Source: Proteobacteria bacterium DTSAM18 (lineage in GTDB: Bacteria; Myxococcota_A; UBA796; GCA-2862545). From it: a stretch of DNA of 64,000 nt. Shown in pieces: positions 45,054 to 52,438 of the stretch. Location: NCBI GenBank assembly GCA_028767165.1, contig JARACJ010000007.1:124001-188000 (forward strand). The letters run 5' to 3'. Both the position numbers and the translations under genes were made by a program. The notes under the pieces are model-generated. The model was given only the letters and a program-made list of their open reading frames with translations, did no database searches and was not told where the DNA came from. The number at the start of each line of letters is the position of its first letter. The stretch's first letter is position 1.

Positions 45054-46266
45054 CGACGACCTCGCCGCGGAAGATGCGGACCGCGGGCGCCGGCAGGCCG
45101 GGCTGGTAGGCCAGCAGGTTGGGGTGGGCGATGTCGAACAGGCTGAAGTGGGCCTTGCAGCCGGCGGCGATGCGGCCCTCGTCGGCGATGCCCAGGGCGG
45201 CGGCGCCGTGGCGGGTGACGCCGAGGAAGGCTTCTTCCGGGGTGAGGCCGAACATCACGCAGGCCTGGGACATCATCCAGCGCAGGGACGCGAAGGGGGA
45301 GGTGCCCGGGTTGAAGTCGGTGGCCAGGGCCATGGGGACGCCGGCGTCGCGCAGGGCCTGGATCGGGGGCTTCTGCGTTTCGCGAAGGAAGTAGAAGGCG
45401 CCGGGGAGCAGGGCGGCGACGGTGCCGGAGGCGGCCATGGCGTCGACGCCGGCCTGGTCGAGGTACTCCAGGTGGTCGGCGGACAGCGCGCCCATGGAGG
45501 CGGCCAGGGCGGTGCCGCCCATATTGGTGAGCTGCTCGGTGTGGCCCTTGATGGCGAGGCCATGGGCCTGGGCGGCCTCGAAGACCTTGCGGGTCTGCTC
45601 CAGGGAGAAGCCGATGCCCTCGGTGAAGACGTCGACGGCGTCGGCCAGGCCGGCCTCGGCGGCTGCGGGGAGGATGACCTCGCAGACGTGGGCGACGTAG
45701 TCGTCGGGGCGGCCCTTGTACTCGGGGGGCACGGCGTGGGCGGACAGCAGCGTGGTGCTGATCTCGACGGGGAGCAGCTCGCCGATGCGGCGGGCGGCGC
45801 GGAGGGACTTGAGCTCGTCGTCGAGGGTGAGGCCGTAGCCGGACTTGATCTCGAGGCGGGTGGTGCCTTCGGCGAGCAGGGCCTTGGCGCGGGGGAGGGC
45901 GAGGTCGACCAGCTCGTCCTCGGAGGCGGCGCGGGTGGCCTTCACGGTGGACAGGATGCCGCCGCCGCGCTTCGCGATCTCGGTGTAGGGGGTGCCGCGC
46001 AGGCGCTCCTCGAACTCCCAGGCCCGGTCGCCGCCGAAGACGAGGTGGGTGTGGCAGTCGGTGAAGCCGGGGACGGCCAGACGACCTTCGCCGTGGTGGA
46101 CCTGGGCCGCGAGGTGGGGGTCGGCCTGGTCGGAAGGAAGGACGGCAGCGATACGGCCGTCCTTGATGGCGATGGCGTGGTCGCGCAGCAGTCCGTAGGC
46201 CTCGGAGACCTCTGGGTCGGCGCTTGCCACGTCCAGGTGGATCCACAGATGATCCCACTGGGACAT
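45046..46266 (-). CDS. hutI: Imidazolonepropionase
   Basis: 406 residues. It opens the imidazolone ring to give formimidoylglutamate. It is an amidohydrolase-fold Zn enzyme, with PGFTDCHTHLVFGGDRAWEF, LLSAHAVPPEYKG, AIKGHTEQLTNMGG, SADHLEYLDQAG, and ALATDFNPGTSPFASLRWMM all visible. ATG at 46266 follows GGAGAGCCCC. Second gene of the operon, 10 bp after the saccharopine-dehydrogenase-like gene. Confidence 0.97.
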   Translation of the reverse strand: MSQWDHLWIHLDVASADPEVSEAYGLLRDHAIAIKDGRIAAVLPSDQADPHLAAQVHHGEGRLAVPGFTDCHTHLVFGGDRAWEFEERLRGTPYTEIAKRGGGILSTVKATRAASEDELVDLALPRAKALLAEGTTRLEIKSGYGLTLDDELKSLRAARRIGELLPVEISTTLLSAHAVPPEYKGRPDDYVAHVCEVILPAAAEAGLADAVDVFTEGIGFSLEQTRKVFEAAQAHGLAIKGHTEQLTNMGGTALAASMGALSADHLEYLDQAGVDAMAASGTVAALLPGAFYFLRETQKPPIQALRDAGVPMALATDFNPGTSPFASLRWMMSQACVMFGLTPEEAFLGVTRHGAAALGIADEGRIAAGCKAHFSLFDIAHPNLLAYQPGLPAPAVRIFRGEVVDA

Positions 46267-46276
46267 GGGGCTCTCC

Positions 46277-47425
46277 TCAGTCGGACGACAGAACCGTCCG
46301 GGTGAACGAATACCGGACGCCCAGCCGCTCCAGGCGCTCCAAGATCGAGTCCACCATGCCCGGAATGGAAGCCAATTGCTCCGGAACGATCACACCCTTG
46401 ACGTTCACATTGCCATTGTAAAGAGCCCGGGCGACCGTGGTGCACGGGAACGCGGTGCAGCGACTCATGGAGGTGCACGCGGAGGGCTCGTGGTACAGGT
46501 CGTACAGGTCCCACTGCAGGCGTACCCGTTCGCCGGCCTGCATGCCTTCGACGGTGACCCGCATCACCGTGAGATCCTGTTCGCCCTCCTCATAGGTCCA
46601 CTTGGGGAAGAGGAGGGTGGAGAGCAGGTCGATCGGGGCAACCAGCGAGTCGCCCACCTGGATCGGGGTGTGATCGAACAGCCCGATGTGCCGCAGGACC
46701 TTCATCAGCTCGGCGTGGCCCGGGTAGCGCAGGGTGCGCTCGCGCATGAACGGTACGTCGAGGTGGGTGACGAGGGAGCGCAGGCCGTCGGTGTTGAACG
46801 CCTCGAGGGTGCCGAGGCCGGGGAACTCGACGAGCTCCCTCTGGGACAGGGCAGGGCGCTGTACCTGCTCGCCCCCTTCCACCAGGCGGGTGGTGCGCAC
46901 GTACTCCTCGATGACGTCGTAGGGGGAGAAACCGGCCTTGTACTGGAAGGGCCAGCTGCGCTCGACGGGCAGGCCGCCCACCATGATGTCGATGCGCTCG
47001 GGCGTGTGGAGCTGGTGCGCCCCGTGTCCGGCGAGCAGGTTGGACATGCCCGGCGCGACGCCCATGTCGACCACGGCGGTGACGCCGTGCTCCTTGGCCA
47101 GCTTGTTCAGCTCCCAGGCGTCTTCTGGCGTGAAGGTGATGTCGCAGTAGTTCTTGCCGGCGCGGATGATGGCCTGCAGGACCTCGAGGCCGATGACGGA
47201 GGCGAGGGCGCCGCAGACGATGTCGAACGGGGCGACGAGGTCGGCGATGACCGACGGGTCGGACAGGTCGACCTCGCGGATGGAGATGTGTTCACCGAAC
47301 CTGGCCTGGGCGTGGCGCAGGGCGGCCGGGTTGCGGTCGGCGAGGGTGACGTCGAAGTCGGTGGAGAGGTCGGCGGCCATGACGGAACCGACGCGGCCGG
47401 CGCCGAGGACGAGGGCGGTGGGCAT
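46277..47425 (-). CDS. Saccharopine dehydrogenase-like oxidoreductase, first gene of the hut operon
   Basis: 382 residues from ATG at 47425. A Rossmann nucleotide motif (ALVLGAGRVGSVMAADL) opens the protein, followed by the NADP-saccharopine-dehydrogenase pattern (VDMGVAPGMSNLLAGHG) and a C-terminal dimerisation region with LYDLYHEPSACTSMSRCTAF. It is close to the LYS9-type/saccharopine reductase family. The substrate is not known. Ten bp separate its stop from hutI, so it is probably co-transcribed with the hut genes although it does not belong to the canonical pathway. Confidence 0.8.
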   Translation of the reverse strand: MPTALVLGAGRVGSVMAADLSTDFDVTLADRNPAALRHAQARFGEHISIREVDLSDPSVIADLVAPFDIVCGALASVIGLEVLQAIIRAGKNYCDITFTPEDAWELNKLAKEHGVTAVVDMGVAPGMSNLLAGHGAHQLHTPERIDIMVGGLPVERSWPFQYKAGFSPYDVIEEYVRTTRLVEGGEQVQRPALSQRELVEFPGLGTLEAFNTDGLRSLVTHLDVPFMRERTLRYPGHAELMKVLRHIGLFDHTPIQVGDSLVAPIDLLSTLLFPKWTYEEGEQDLTVMRVTVEGMQAGERVRLQWDLYDLYHEPSACTSMSRCTAFPCTTVARALYNGNVNVKGVIVPEQLASIPGMVDSILERLERLGVRYSFTRTVLSSD

Positions 47426-47562
47426 GGGGCGTACCGGGGGCTGTGGGGTGCGGTACTCCTTCGGCAAAGGAAACGGAGATTGGGGGCCCAATTCCGTGCC
47501 CGTGAGCGTGTGCGTGCGCGTGCGCGGCCGGGCCCGGGCGGCGCTTCGGGAACGCGGGGCCG

Positions 47563-47610
47563 GGGCGCCCCAAGGGGTGCCCGTACGTATGGGCACCCCT
47601 TGGGGTGCCC
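47563..47610. repeat. Long inverted repeat (48 bp)
   Basis: Arms 47563-47584 and 47589-47610 pair along 22 bp with two G-T pairs and loop ACGT. The core CCCCAAGGGGTGCCC is matched by GGGCACCCCTTGGGG. A near-copy of one arm recurs at 47716-47733 with one mismatch in 18. It lies at the left edge of the accessory island. Purpose unknown; no gene follows it directly. Confidence 0.75.
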
Positions 47611-47992
47611 TGGCTTCGGATTGCCGGGATGTCTGGGTGGGGTGGCACGGGCTGTCGGGGGCGGTGGCGTGGCGTCGACCAGAGGGCCATTGCGGTGACG
47701 CCAACCCCGGCGGCGCAAGGGGCGCCCGTACGTTCACGGGGGGAAGGGGAGGCGAGGAGGCGGGCGCGGCGAGCAGCGTCCGTACGATTCAATGCCCGAA
47801 CAGGAGCCGATGTCTTGTTGAAGGGGAGCGGGGGCAGCTTGGCTGAAGGTCCAGGCCGCTTTTTCGCGGAGTTATGTGGCCGTCTCGTATGCGGCATAAC
47901 TGCTGATTTTCGCCGTTTCGGCCGTGGGGTGGTGTACTCGTCGTGTGTTAGGCTGCCGGGGTTGGCGGTCTTTTGCGCTGTTACGCGGGTCC

Positions 47993-48010
47993 GTCTAATC
48001 CTCGTTAGGT
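47993..48010 (+). other. Degenerate attC-like or attI-like core pair
   Basis: GTCTAAT (47993-47999) approximates RYYYAAC, and four bases later GTTAGGT (48004-48010) is a perfect GTTRRRY. The last part, CCTCGTTAGG, is identical to the 3' end of the full attC sites. It marks the left border of the first cassette and could be a collapsed attC or the recombination point of the founding cassette. Confidence 0.5.
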
Positions 48011-48020
48011 GGATCGAGTA

Positions 48021-48509
48021 ATGACCAGGTCAGCAACACTTGAACGATTCGCCCTAGCCTCTTCGGCGTATTGTGAGTGGTGTGAAAGCAAACCCGATAG
48101 CGCCACGAACGAGGCCCGTGTCGCCCTGCGACGTCTGTCCGGCTTGTATGCCCTCGCGTTGGATCTCGAGCTGCCCACCGACATCGTCGGCGCAGATGGT
48201 GGCGAGAGGGTGAGCGATGATGCTTGGCGTGATGTCTTCGACCGCTGCGCCGCTCTTCCGTTCTCGTATTATTCGGAAGTGTTCGACTCGAGCGTGACGT
48301 CTGCCGAAGAGCCTGTCATCGGTGATTTGGGCGATGACATTGCGGATATTTACCGGGATATTATGGCCGGTCTGAGTCTCTACCGAGAGGGGCACTTCGC
48401 TTCCGCCGAGTGGGAGTGGTGCCACTCCTTTCGGCATCACTGGGGTCGCCACGCTACGGGGGCGGTTCGGGCGCTCCATGACTGGTTCGACAGTGGCGGT
48501 GTATGGTGA
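48021..48509 (+). CDS. Cassette gene 1: DUF5063-like protein
   Basis: 162 residues from ATG at 48021. The pattern YCEWCE near the start, LYALALDLELP, YYSEVFD, DDIADIYRDIMAGLSLYREGH, and AEWEWCHSFRHHWGRHATGAVRALHDWF fits the DUF5063 family, whose function is unknown. It starts 10 bp inside the cassette and its stop is only 2 bp before attC1, the classical arrangement of an integron gene cassette. Its codon use is less GC-biased than the chromosomal genes. Confidence 0.7.
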   Translation: MTRSATLERFALASSAYCEWCESKPDSATNEARVALRRLSGLYALALDLELPTDIVGADGGERVSDDAWRDVFDRCAALPFSYYSEVFDSSVTSAEEPVIGDLGDDIADIYRDIMAGLSLYREGHFASAEWEWCHSFRHHWGRHATGAVRALHDWFDSGGVW

Positions 48510-48511
48510 CC

Positions 48512-48591
48512 GCCTAACCAACGGCTCATGCGGACGGCGCGCTCCGCGCTTCGCGCTCCGGCCGCCGCCGCACACCCGCACCTCGTTAGAT
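48512..48591 (+). repeat. attC1 recombination site
   Basis: 80 bp. The left end is GCCTAAC (RYYYAAC) and the right end GTTAGAT (GTTRRRY). Positions 18-22 (TGCGG) pair with 57-61 (CCGCA) and positions 24-28 (CGGCG) with 52-56 (CGCCG), leaving a single bulged A at position 23; this is the extra-helical base expected in folded attC sites. Ends the first cassette. Confidence 0.85.
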
Positions 48592-48764
48592 GGCAGTGGC
48601 CCCGACCGGTGGCAAGTCGTCTAGGGGCACCTGTTGGGCCAACATCGCGGTCTTGGTCAGTAGTGATTTCGAAGAAAGAGGGCGAGAAATGTCCGTTTTG
48701 GGCCTGGCGGCGTGACGCGAAGCCCTAAAAGTCTATGGTTCTCCCGTACCGAAAAAGGGGAGTA

Positions 48765-49109
48765 ATGATGGATCTCAATTGGCAGAGTCTGCGAGGCGAC
48801 GACCACCACTCGGTGAGACAACTGCGAAACCGGGTGTCTCAGTTTACGCGGTCTGGCCTTGTCACGAACTTCAAGATCGGGATCACCGGCAACCCAGCCG
48901 CGAGGCTTGCTCGATACGTCTCGGACGGAGAAGAGTACGACGAGATGACTGTGGTTCTGAAAACGCACTCGGCGGACCTGGTACGTGAGCTCGAAAAGGA
49001 CCTCATTGATCATAATGGCGAACTGGCAGACAACCTCGCAAGAGGGGGAGGGCCTCTGACCCATGGGCCGTACTACCTGTACGTCGTACGCGATTTTGCT
49101 TGGCCGTGA
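48765..49109 (+). CDS. Cassette gene 2: GIY-YIG-like protein
   Basis: 114 residues from ATG at 48765 (a second ATG follows at 48768; GGGGAG is upstream). The pattern FKIGITGNPAARLARYVSD, VRELEKDLIDHNGE, and a glycine-rich GGGPLTHGPYYLYVV resembles GIY-YIG/Uri-like nuclease folds, though the initial GIY/YIG tyrosines are not clear, so nuclease activity is unproven. The gene sits in a 697-bp cassette between attC1 and attC2, with a 173-bp leader that may hold its own promoter. Confidence 0.6.
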   Translation: MMDLNWQSLRGDDHHSVRQLRNRVSQFTRSGLVTNFKIGITGNPAARLARYVSDGEEYDEMTVVLKTHSADLVRELEKDLIDHNGELADNLARGGGPLTHGPYYLYVVRDFAWP

Positions 49110-49208
49110 ACCGAAGTGGCGGGATTCGCCGACAGCTCCTGCAGGACTCAAGCCAATTGTCATCAGCGAATATCAACAGCGTTGGTGACCCGGCGTGGAC
49201 TGTTTCTC

Positions 49209-49288
49209 ATCTAACTAGCGGCTCGTGCGGACGGCGCCCTCCGCGCTTCGCGCTCCGGCCGCCGCCGCACACCCGCACCTCGTTAGGC
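49209..49288 (+). repeat. attC2 recombination site
   Basis: 80 bp, ATCTAAC at the left and GTTAGGC at the right. The bulged A and flanking stem are the same as in attC1. The variants are mostly in the outer arms. It ends the second cassette. Confidence 0.85.
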
Positions 49289-49290
49289 GG

Positions 49291-49881
49291 ATGATTGCCT
49301 TTGCATGGTTGATGTGCCTGCGTCCAATACGATACGCTGATTTCGATATCGATTCGGAGAGTCGCGCTTCTGGAGGGATGGTTTTGGGAACGACTTTTGT
49401 GACCATTGAGCTCGAGAAGCGTCCCAATAATCCGGGCTTCTGGATGACCGACAAGATGCTTGAACTGTGGCTTCGCCTCCTCGCGCTTCATCTGCCTGAA
49501 CCTACAGATGAGGATGGCGATGAAGCGACATTGGGCGTCCGTGATACGTGGTTTTTGGCCTCGCGCGGGTATTTTCAAGGTTGCGTTCCTCACGCGATGG
49601 AGACTCTCTGTGCGTATCCGGAGGCTGAGAAAGTCATTCGTGTGGCCATAGATGCGTTGCTTAGGTCGCTGCACCAGGCGACTGCACCATTGGAACCAGG
49701 AACGCTGAACCTTCTAGGGATTGTTACCAGCGAATTTCGTCATCCCATTGAGAGACAACGACTTGTGGATATCGGATTCGCCTTCCTCGATCTCATGGAT
49801 GGCCGAATTCCCGGGAGGCTCTCGACGGAAACCATGCCTGGGTCCAAGCCCTACAGCCGGTTCGTATCCTCAGACGACTAG
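49291..49881 (+). CDS. Cassette gene 3: unknown protein
   Basis: 196 residues from ATG at 49291, 2 bp after attC2; a later Met at 49378 directly after GGAGGG is an alternative. The protein is mixed helical/strand with PGFWMTDKMLELWLRLLALHL and TLGVRDTWFLASRGYFQGCV. It has no signal peptide after the first few residues, and no known family. The third cassette is 768 bp. Function unknown. Confidence 0.55.
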   Translation: MIAFAWLMCLRPIRYADFDIDSESRASGGMVLGTTFVTIELEKRPNNPGFWMTDKMLELWLRLLALHLPEPTDEDGDEATLGVRDTWFLASRGYFQGCVPHAMETLCAYPEAEKVIRVAIDALLRSLHQATAPLEPGTLNLLGIVTSEFRHPIERQRLVDIGFAFLDLMDGRIPGRLSTETMPGSKPYSRFVSSDD

Positions 49882-49976
49882 ATGTCGTGAGATTGAAGGC
49901 CCGTTTGCTCATCATGGAGTGGGTTGCGGCCCACGCTCCGCTGGCAATAGACTCCCTCACACAATCTTGCGAAATC

Positions 49977-50056
49977 GCCTAACCAACGGCTCATGCGGAC
50001 GACGCCCTCCGCGCTTCGCGCTCCGGCCGCCGCCGCACACCCGCCCCTCGTTAGGC
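49977..50056 (+). repeat. attC3 recombination site
   Basis: 80 bp, GCCTAAC at the left and GTTAGGC at the right. The central sequence is nearly identical to attC1 and attC2, with CGACG in place of CGGCG and a CCC in place of CAC. It is the last recognisable attC; the following gene runs the other way. Confidence 0.82.
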
Positions 50057-50076
50057 ATTTCCTCCGCCAGAGGCAC

Positions 50077-50979
50077 TCAAACCCGACTCAAGACCTTCCA
50101 TTCTTCAAACGTGTCGATCCCCGTGTGGAATCCGCAGTACACGCGGCAGATATCTCCGTTCACGCCATGGTCGACATCCACGAAGTGGTCGCAGGGAATA
50201 CAGTCATCCATGACATTGGCGTAGGGCTGACCTCGATAGGAACGGGCTGACTTCGGACAGTTGTCGGCGTGACGAGCAAATCCACGTGATTGTGTGGGAA
50301 GGCAAAGGGATCTTTCTCTCATGTCCTGCAGTACATGGTCCGCTTTGGGCTGCAGGTGGGTGTTCTTCAACCATCGGATTTGACTGTTGAACACCGATTG
50401 GCTCGGGGCCTCACCGCTCAATGCTCCATGGATGGCGTCCCATCCATTGTAGACATCGACATGTTCGAGGTTCACGAGGATGCTGGAGGAAGGAAGGTCA
50501 TCAGCGACCCTCCATGGCTCACCGATGGTGACCTTCCCGTGGTGGAGCACGATGAACAGGGAACGACCACCGTGACGGCCTTCGAACACGACGGCGCCCT
50601 CTGGTGCGCTGTCGTAGCGAACGACCTCATCAAGTGTCATGTCGCGTGCGGGACGAAGCACCCACGATGCCCGGTATTGCCCGATGTCGATGGTGAAGGC
50701 AGGCAGTCGAATCGTACTCGTGGTGGTGAGCGCCTGGGAGACGGCACATACCAATGAGGTGGGCCCAGGTGCGACACAGGAGCCCTTTCTGTGGTGGGCA
50801 AGATGATGTGGTGAGCCGTCTCTCTTCACGATGCGCAGGGGCTGGTGGCACTCCGAGCAGAGAACCTGATGCGACTCGAGTTCCGGGATGTCGCGGACGT
50901 GAAGGAGCGTTCCTTCTACAAGGCCGAAACACAAGGGAACGTGTGGTGGGGTGGACAAGCCGGGTCTCCTCATTGCCAT
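50077..50979 (-). CDS. Zinc-site protein, CoiA-like N-terminus
   Basis: 300 residues. The N-terminal segment VLCSECHQPLRIVKRDG followed by HHLAHHRKGSC resembles the zinc-binding start of CoiA competence proteins and related nucleases (C-x2-C ... H-x2-H). A central strand-rich part has VVFEGRHGGRSLFIVLHHG. The C-terminus is again Cys/His-rich: DCIPCDHFVDVDHG and CRVYCGFHTGID. Its stop is 20 bp beyond attC3, in antiparallel orientation. It may be a flanking gene or a reverse-oriented cassette gene whose distal attC is lost. Confidence 0.5.
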   Translation of the reverse strand: MAMRRPGLSTPPHVPLCFGLVEGTLLHVRDIPELESHQVLCSECHQPLRIVKRDGSPHHLAHHRKGSCVAPGPTSLVCAVSQALTTTSTIRLPAFTIDIGQYRASWVLRPARDMTLDEVVRYDSAPEGAVVFEGRHGGRSLFIVLHHGKVTIGEPWRVADDLPSSSILVNLEHVDVYNGWDAIHGALSGEAPSQSVFNSQIRWLKNTHLQPKADHVLQDMRERSLCLPTQSRGFARHADNCPKSARSYRGQPYANVMDDCIPCDHFVDVDHGVNGDICRVYCGFHTGIDTFEEWKVLSRV

Positions 50980-51212
50980 GTCGGTGATGTGCAGCCCGCT
51001 GCGACGCGCGGCGCCAGCGTGTATTCACCAAGGCTCGCCAGAAGACCGCTTGGGGCCGTGGGTCGTGGTCTGGGGCGGGGAGGCTGACGCGAGGCCACTT
51101 GCGTTCTGGGAAACCCACCCCCGCCCCTCGAGTTTCGCGTGAATCCTCCATGTCGGCACACCGTCGACACGCGTGGCGCCCACTCACGGGCGCCCTCACC
51201 ATTGGAGGCCAC

Positions 51213-51371
51213 GTGTCCAAGAAGAACCAGCCCAGCAAGACCCCGATGACCCAGAAGGATGCTTCCCGCATCCAGAGCGGTGCCGACCGCAAGGGCACCA
51301 ACCAGGACTTCAAGGCCCGCGCCCAGAGCGCGGCGGCGAAGAACGAGGGCGGTGGCGGCAAGAAGAAGTGA
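51213..51371 (+). CDS. Small SMP-like protein
   Basis: 52 residues from GTG at 51213 (GGAGGCCAC upstream). The motif TQKDASRIQSGADRK and DFKARAQSAAAKN match the short seed-maturation-protein-like (SMP) domain seen in many small bacterial proteins of unknown role. It ends in a Gly/Lys tail (GGGGKKK). Its own ribosome site supports it as a real gene. Confidence 0.6.
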   Translation: MSKKNQPSKTPMTQKDASRIQSGADRKGTNQDFKARAQSAAAKNEGGGGKKK

Positions 51372-51427
51372 GCCCTTGGGGTCCTTCCTGCGAAGGTCAG
51401 GCCCCCACTTCCTCTTCTCCAGCAGCC

Positions 51428-51462
51428 AGACCCGGCGGCAGCGCGACGCTGCCGGCGGGTCT
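51428..51462. terminator. Terminator between the SMP-like gene and the small basic protein gene
   Basis: A 16-bp stem with one mismatch (51428-51443 with 51447-51462) and a 3-nt loop, followed on the plus strand by TTCAGCTTTT. It lies between convergent stops. Confidence 0.75.
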
Positions 51463-51470
51463 TCAGCTTT

Positions 51471-51854
51471 TCAGAAGCCGTCGTCCTCGAGGATGCGCCG
51501 CTGGGCCTCGTGGACCCTGAGACAAGTGGTCAGCACGATCCCCTCGTCCGCCACGACACCGACGAGGATCCCCTTGTGATCGGGCGTGAGTCGGTATCGT
51601 GAGCCCCGACCTCTGCGATTGCACTGGGTGAGGGCGGCGACCAGGTCCGGGTCGAGATCCCGGCCGCACCGCCATGCCGCGACGATGACGGCGTCGGAGG
51701 CGGTGGCCACCCGCTCCTGGTAGCGCTCCTTGGCGTGTCTGCTCACGCGAACGGGCAGGGGGCGAGTGTGATGCAACTGGCGACGCCAATGCGTCTGTGG
51801 AGCCTCCGTGAGACGCTTGCGTCGCCGACCTCTCCGACGTCGATGGGCGTTCAT
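51471..51854 (-). CDS. Small basic protein with DUF4258/BECR-like pattern
   Basis: 127 residues. The N-terminus is strongly basic (NAHRRRRGRRRKRLTEAP). The rest follows a pattern seen in DUF4258/BrnT-like proteins: RVSRHAKERYQERVA, an AAWRCGRDL region, YRLTPDHKGILVGVVAD and IVLTTCLRVHE. Such folds include RNase toxins, but no antitoxin is visible, so the role is uncertain. The start overlaps the stop of the kinase-like gene (ATGA). Confidence 0.5.
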   Translation of the reverse strand: MNAHRRRRGRRRKRLTEAPQTHWRRQLHHTRPLPVRVSRHAKERYQERVATASDAVIVAAWRCGRDLDPDLVAALTQCNRRGRGSRYRLTPDHKGILVGVVADEGIVLTTCLRVHEAQRRILEDDGF

Positions 51855-52438
51855 GGCATCACCTCGAGGCGTGCTTCAATGACCTTCAGGACCCGCACAA
51901 GGGCTTGATTTTGGTCCGCACCGGTCAGATCGACGAAGTGGACCCGCCCCAAAGGAACGGGATTGGCATGGGCGGCCGCCATCACGCGATCAGCGAACGC
52001 GGGATCGAGGGTTTCTCGGTCCTCTGATGTCATCCCGCGAGGGCCTAGACGTCGCCGTCGTTCCGTCTCGTCGAGCGTCAGCCACAGGGTCAGGTCGGGA
52101 GCGGGCACCTGTGCGGCCACCGCTTCCAGATCGATGTCCACGCCGCGGGCACGGGCGTAGCTGATGGTCGACAGCCAGTAGCGGTCCATCACCGTCGTGA
52201 TGCCTTCTTCGGCCAACGACGATGCCAGCGTGCCTCGCTCGATGACGGTGGCCGCGTAGAACAGGGCCCGGGAGGTCTGGTGGCTCAACGCATCCATGAT
52301 GGAGGTGCGGAGGGGGCGCAGATCCGGCCCAGGCGTGTCGTCCAGCCTCGCCGCGAGGTGTGAGGCGAGGTTCTGGATGACGGTGGACTTGCCCACGCCG
52401 TCCAGGCCTTCGATGACGATGAAGCGTCCTCTCGTCAT
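51851..52438 (-). CDS. Divergent thymidylate-kinase-like P-loop protein
   Basis: 195 residues from ATG at 52438 (GGGAGGTGCATC upstream). The P-loop IEGLDGVGKSTVI, MDRYWLSTISYARARGVD and LWLTLDETERRRRLGPRG are of the Tmk family. The usual REPGGT-type substrate loop is missing, and the segment is instead DLRPLRTSIMDALSHQ. The protein may phosphorylate an altered nucleotide or another substrate. The next gene overlaps by four bases and the radical-SAM gene is upstream. Confidence 0.7.
   Translation of the reverse strand: MTRGRFIVIEGLDGVGKSTVIQNLASHLAARLDDTPGPDLRPLRTSIMDALSHQTSRALFYAATVIERGTLASSLAEEGITTVMDRYWLSTISYARARGVDIDLEAVAAQVPAPDLTLWLTLDETERRRRLGPRGMTSEDRETLDPAFADRVMAAAHANPVPLGRVHFVDLTGADQNQALVRVLKVIEARLEVMP

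Larger units (their letters stand above)
47426..48020. other. Long intergenic region at the start of the island
   Basis: 595 bp without a gene I can support. It contains a 21-nt alternating purine-pyrimidine tract (47506-47526), a long inverted repeat (47563-47610), a partial copy of one arm (47716-47733), GTTAGGC at 47947-47953, and a degenerate attC-like pair at 47993-48010. Composition becomes more AT-rich towards the right. It should also hold the promoter of the saccharopine-dehydrogenase/hut operon. Confidence 0.6.

Noticed and set aside
47605-48021. A plus-strand open frame in the intergenic region before the cassettes
   Set aside because: It overlaps the inverted repeat, has no ribosome site and an atypical composition; more likely a chance frame.
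49225-49290. Open frames that start inside the attC sites and give an Ala/Pro/Arg-rich N-terminus
   Set aside because: They merely read through the recombination site. The same peptide appears at each attC, so the real gene begins after the site.
47993-50056. CRISPR array
   Set aside because: The repeats are 80 bp, far apart, with genes between them and integron-type ends; no short regular repeats or cas genes are present.
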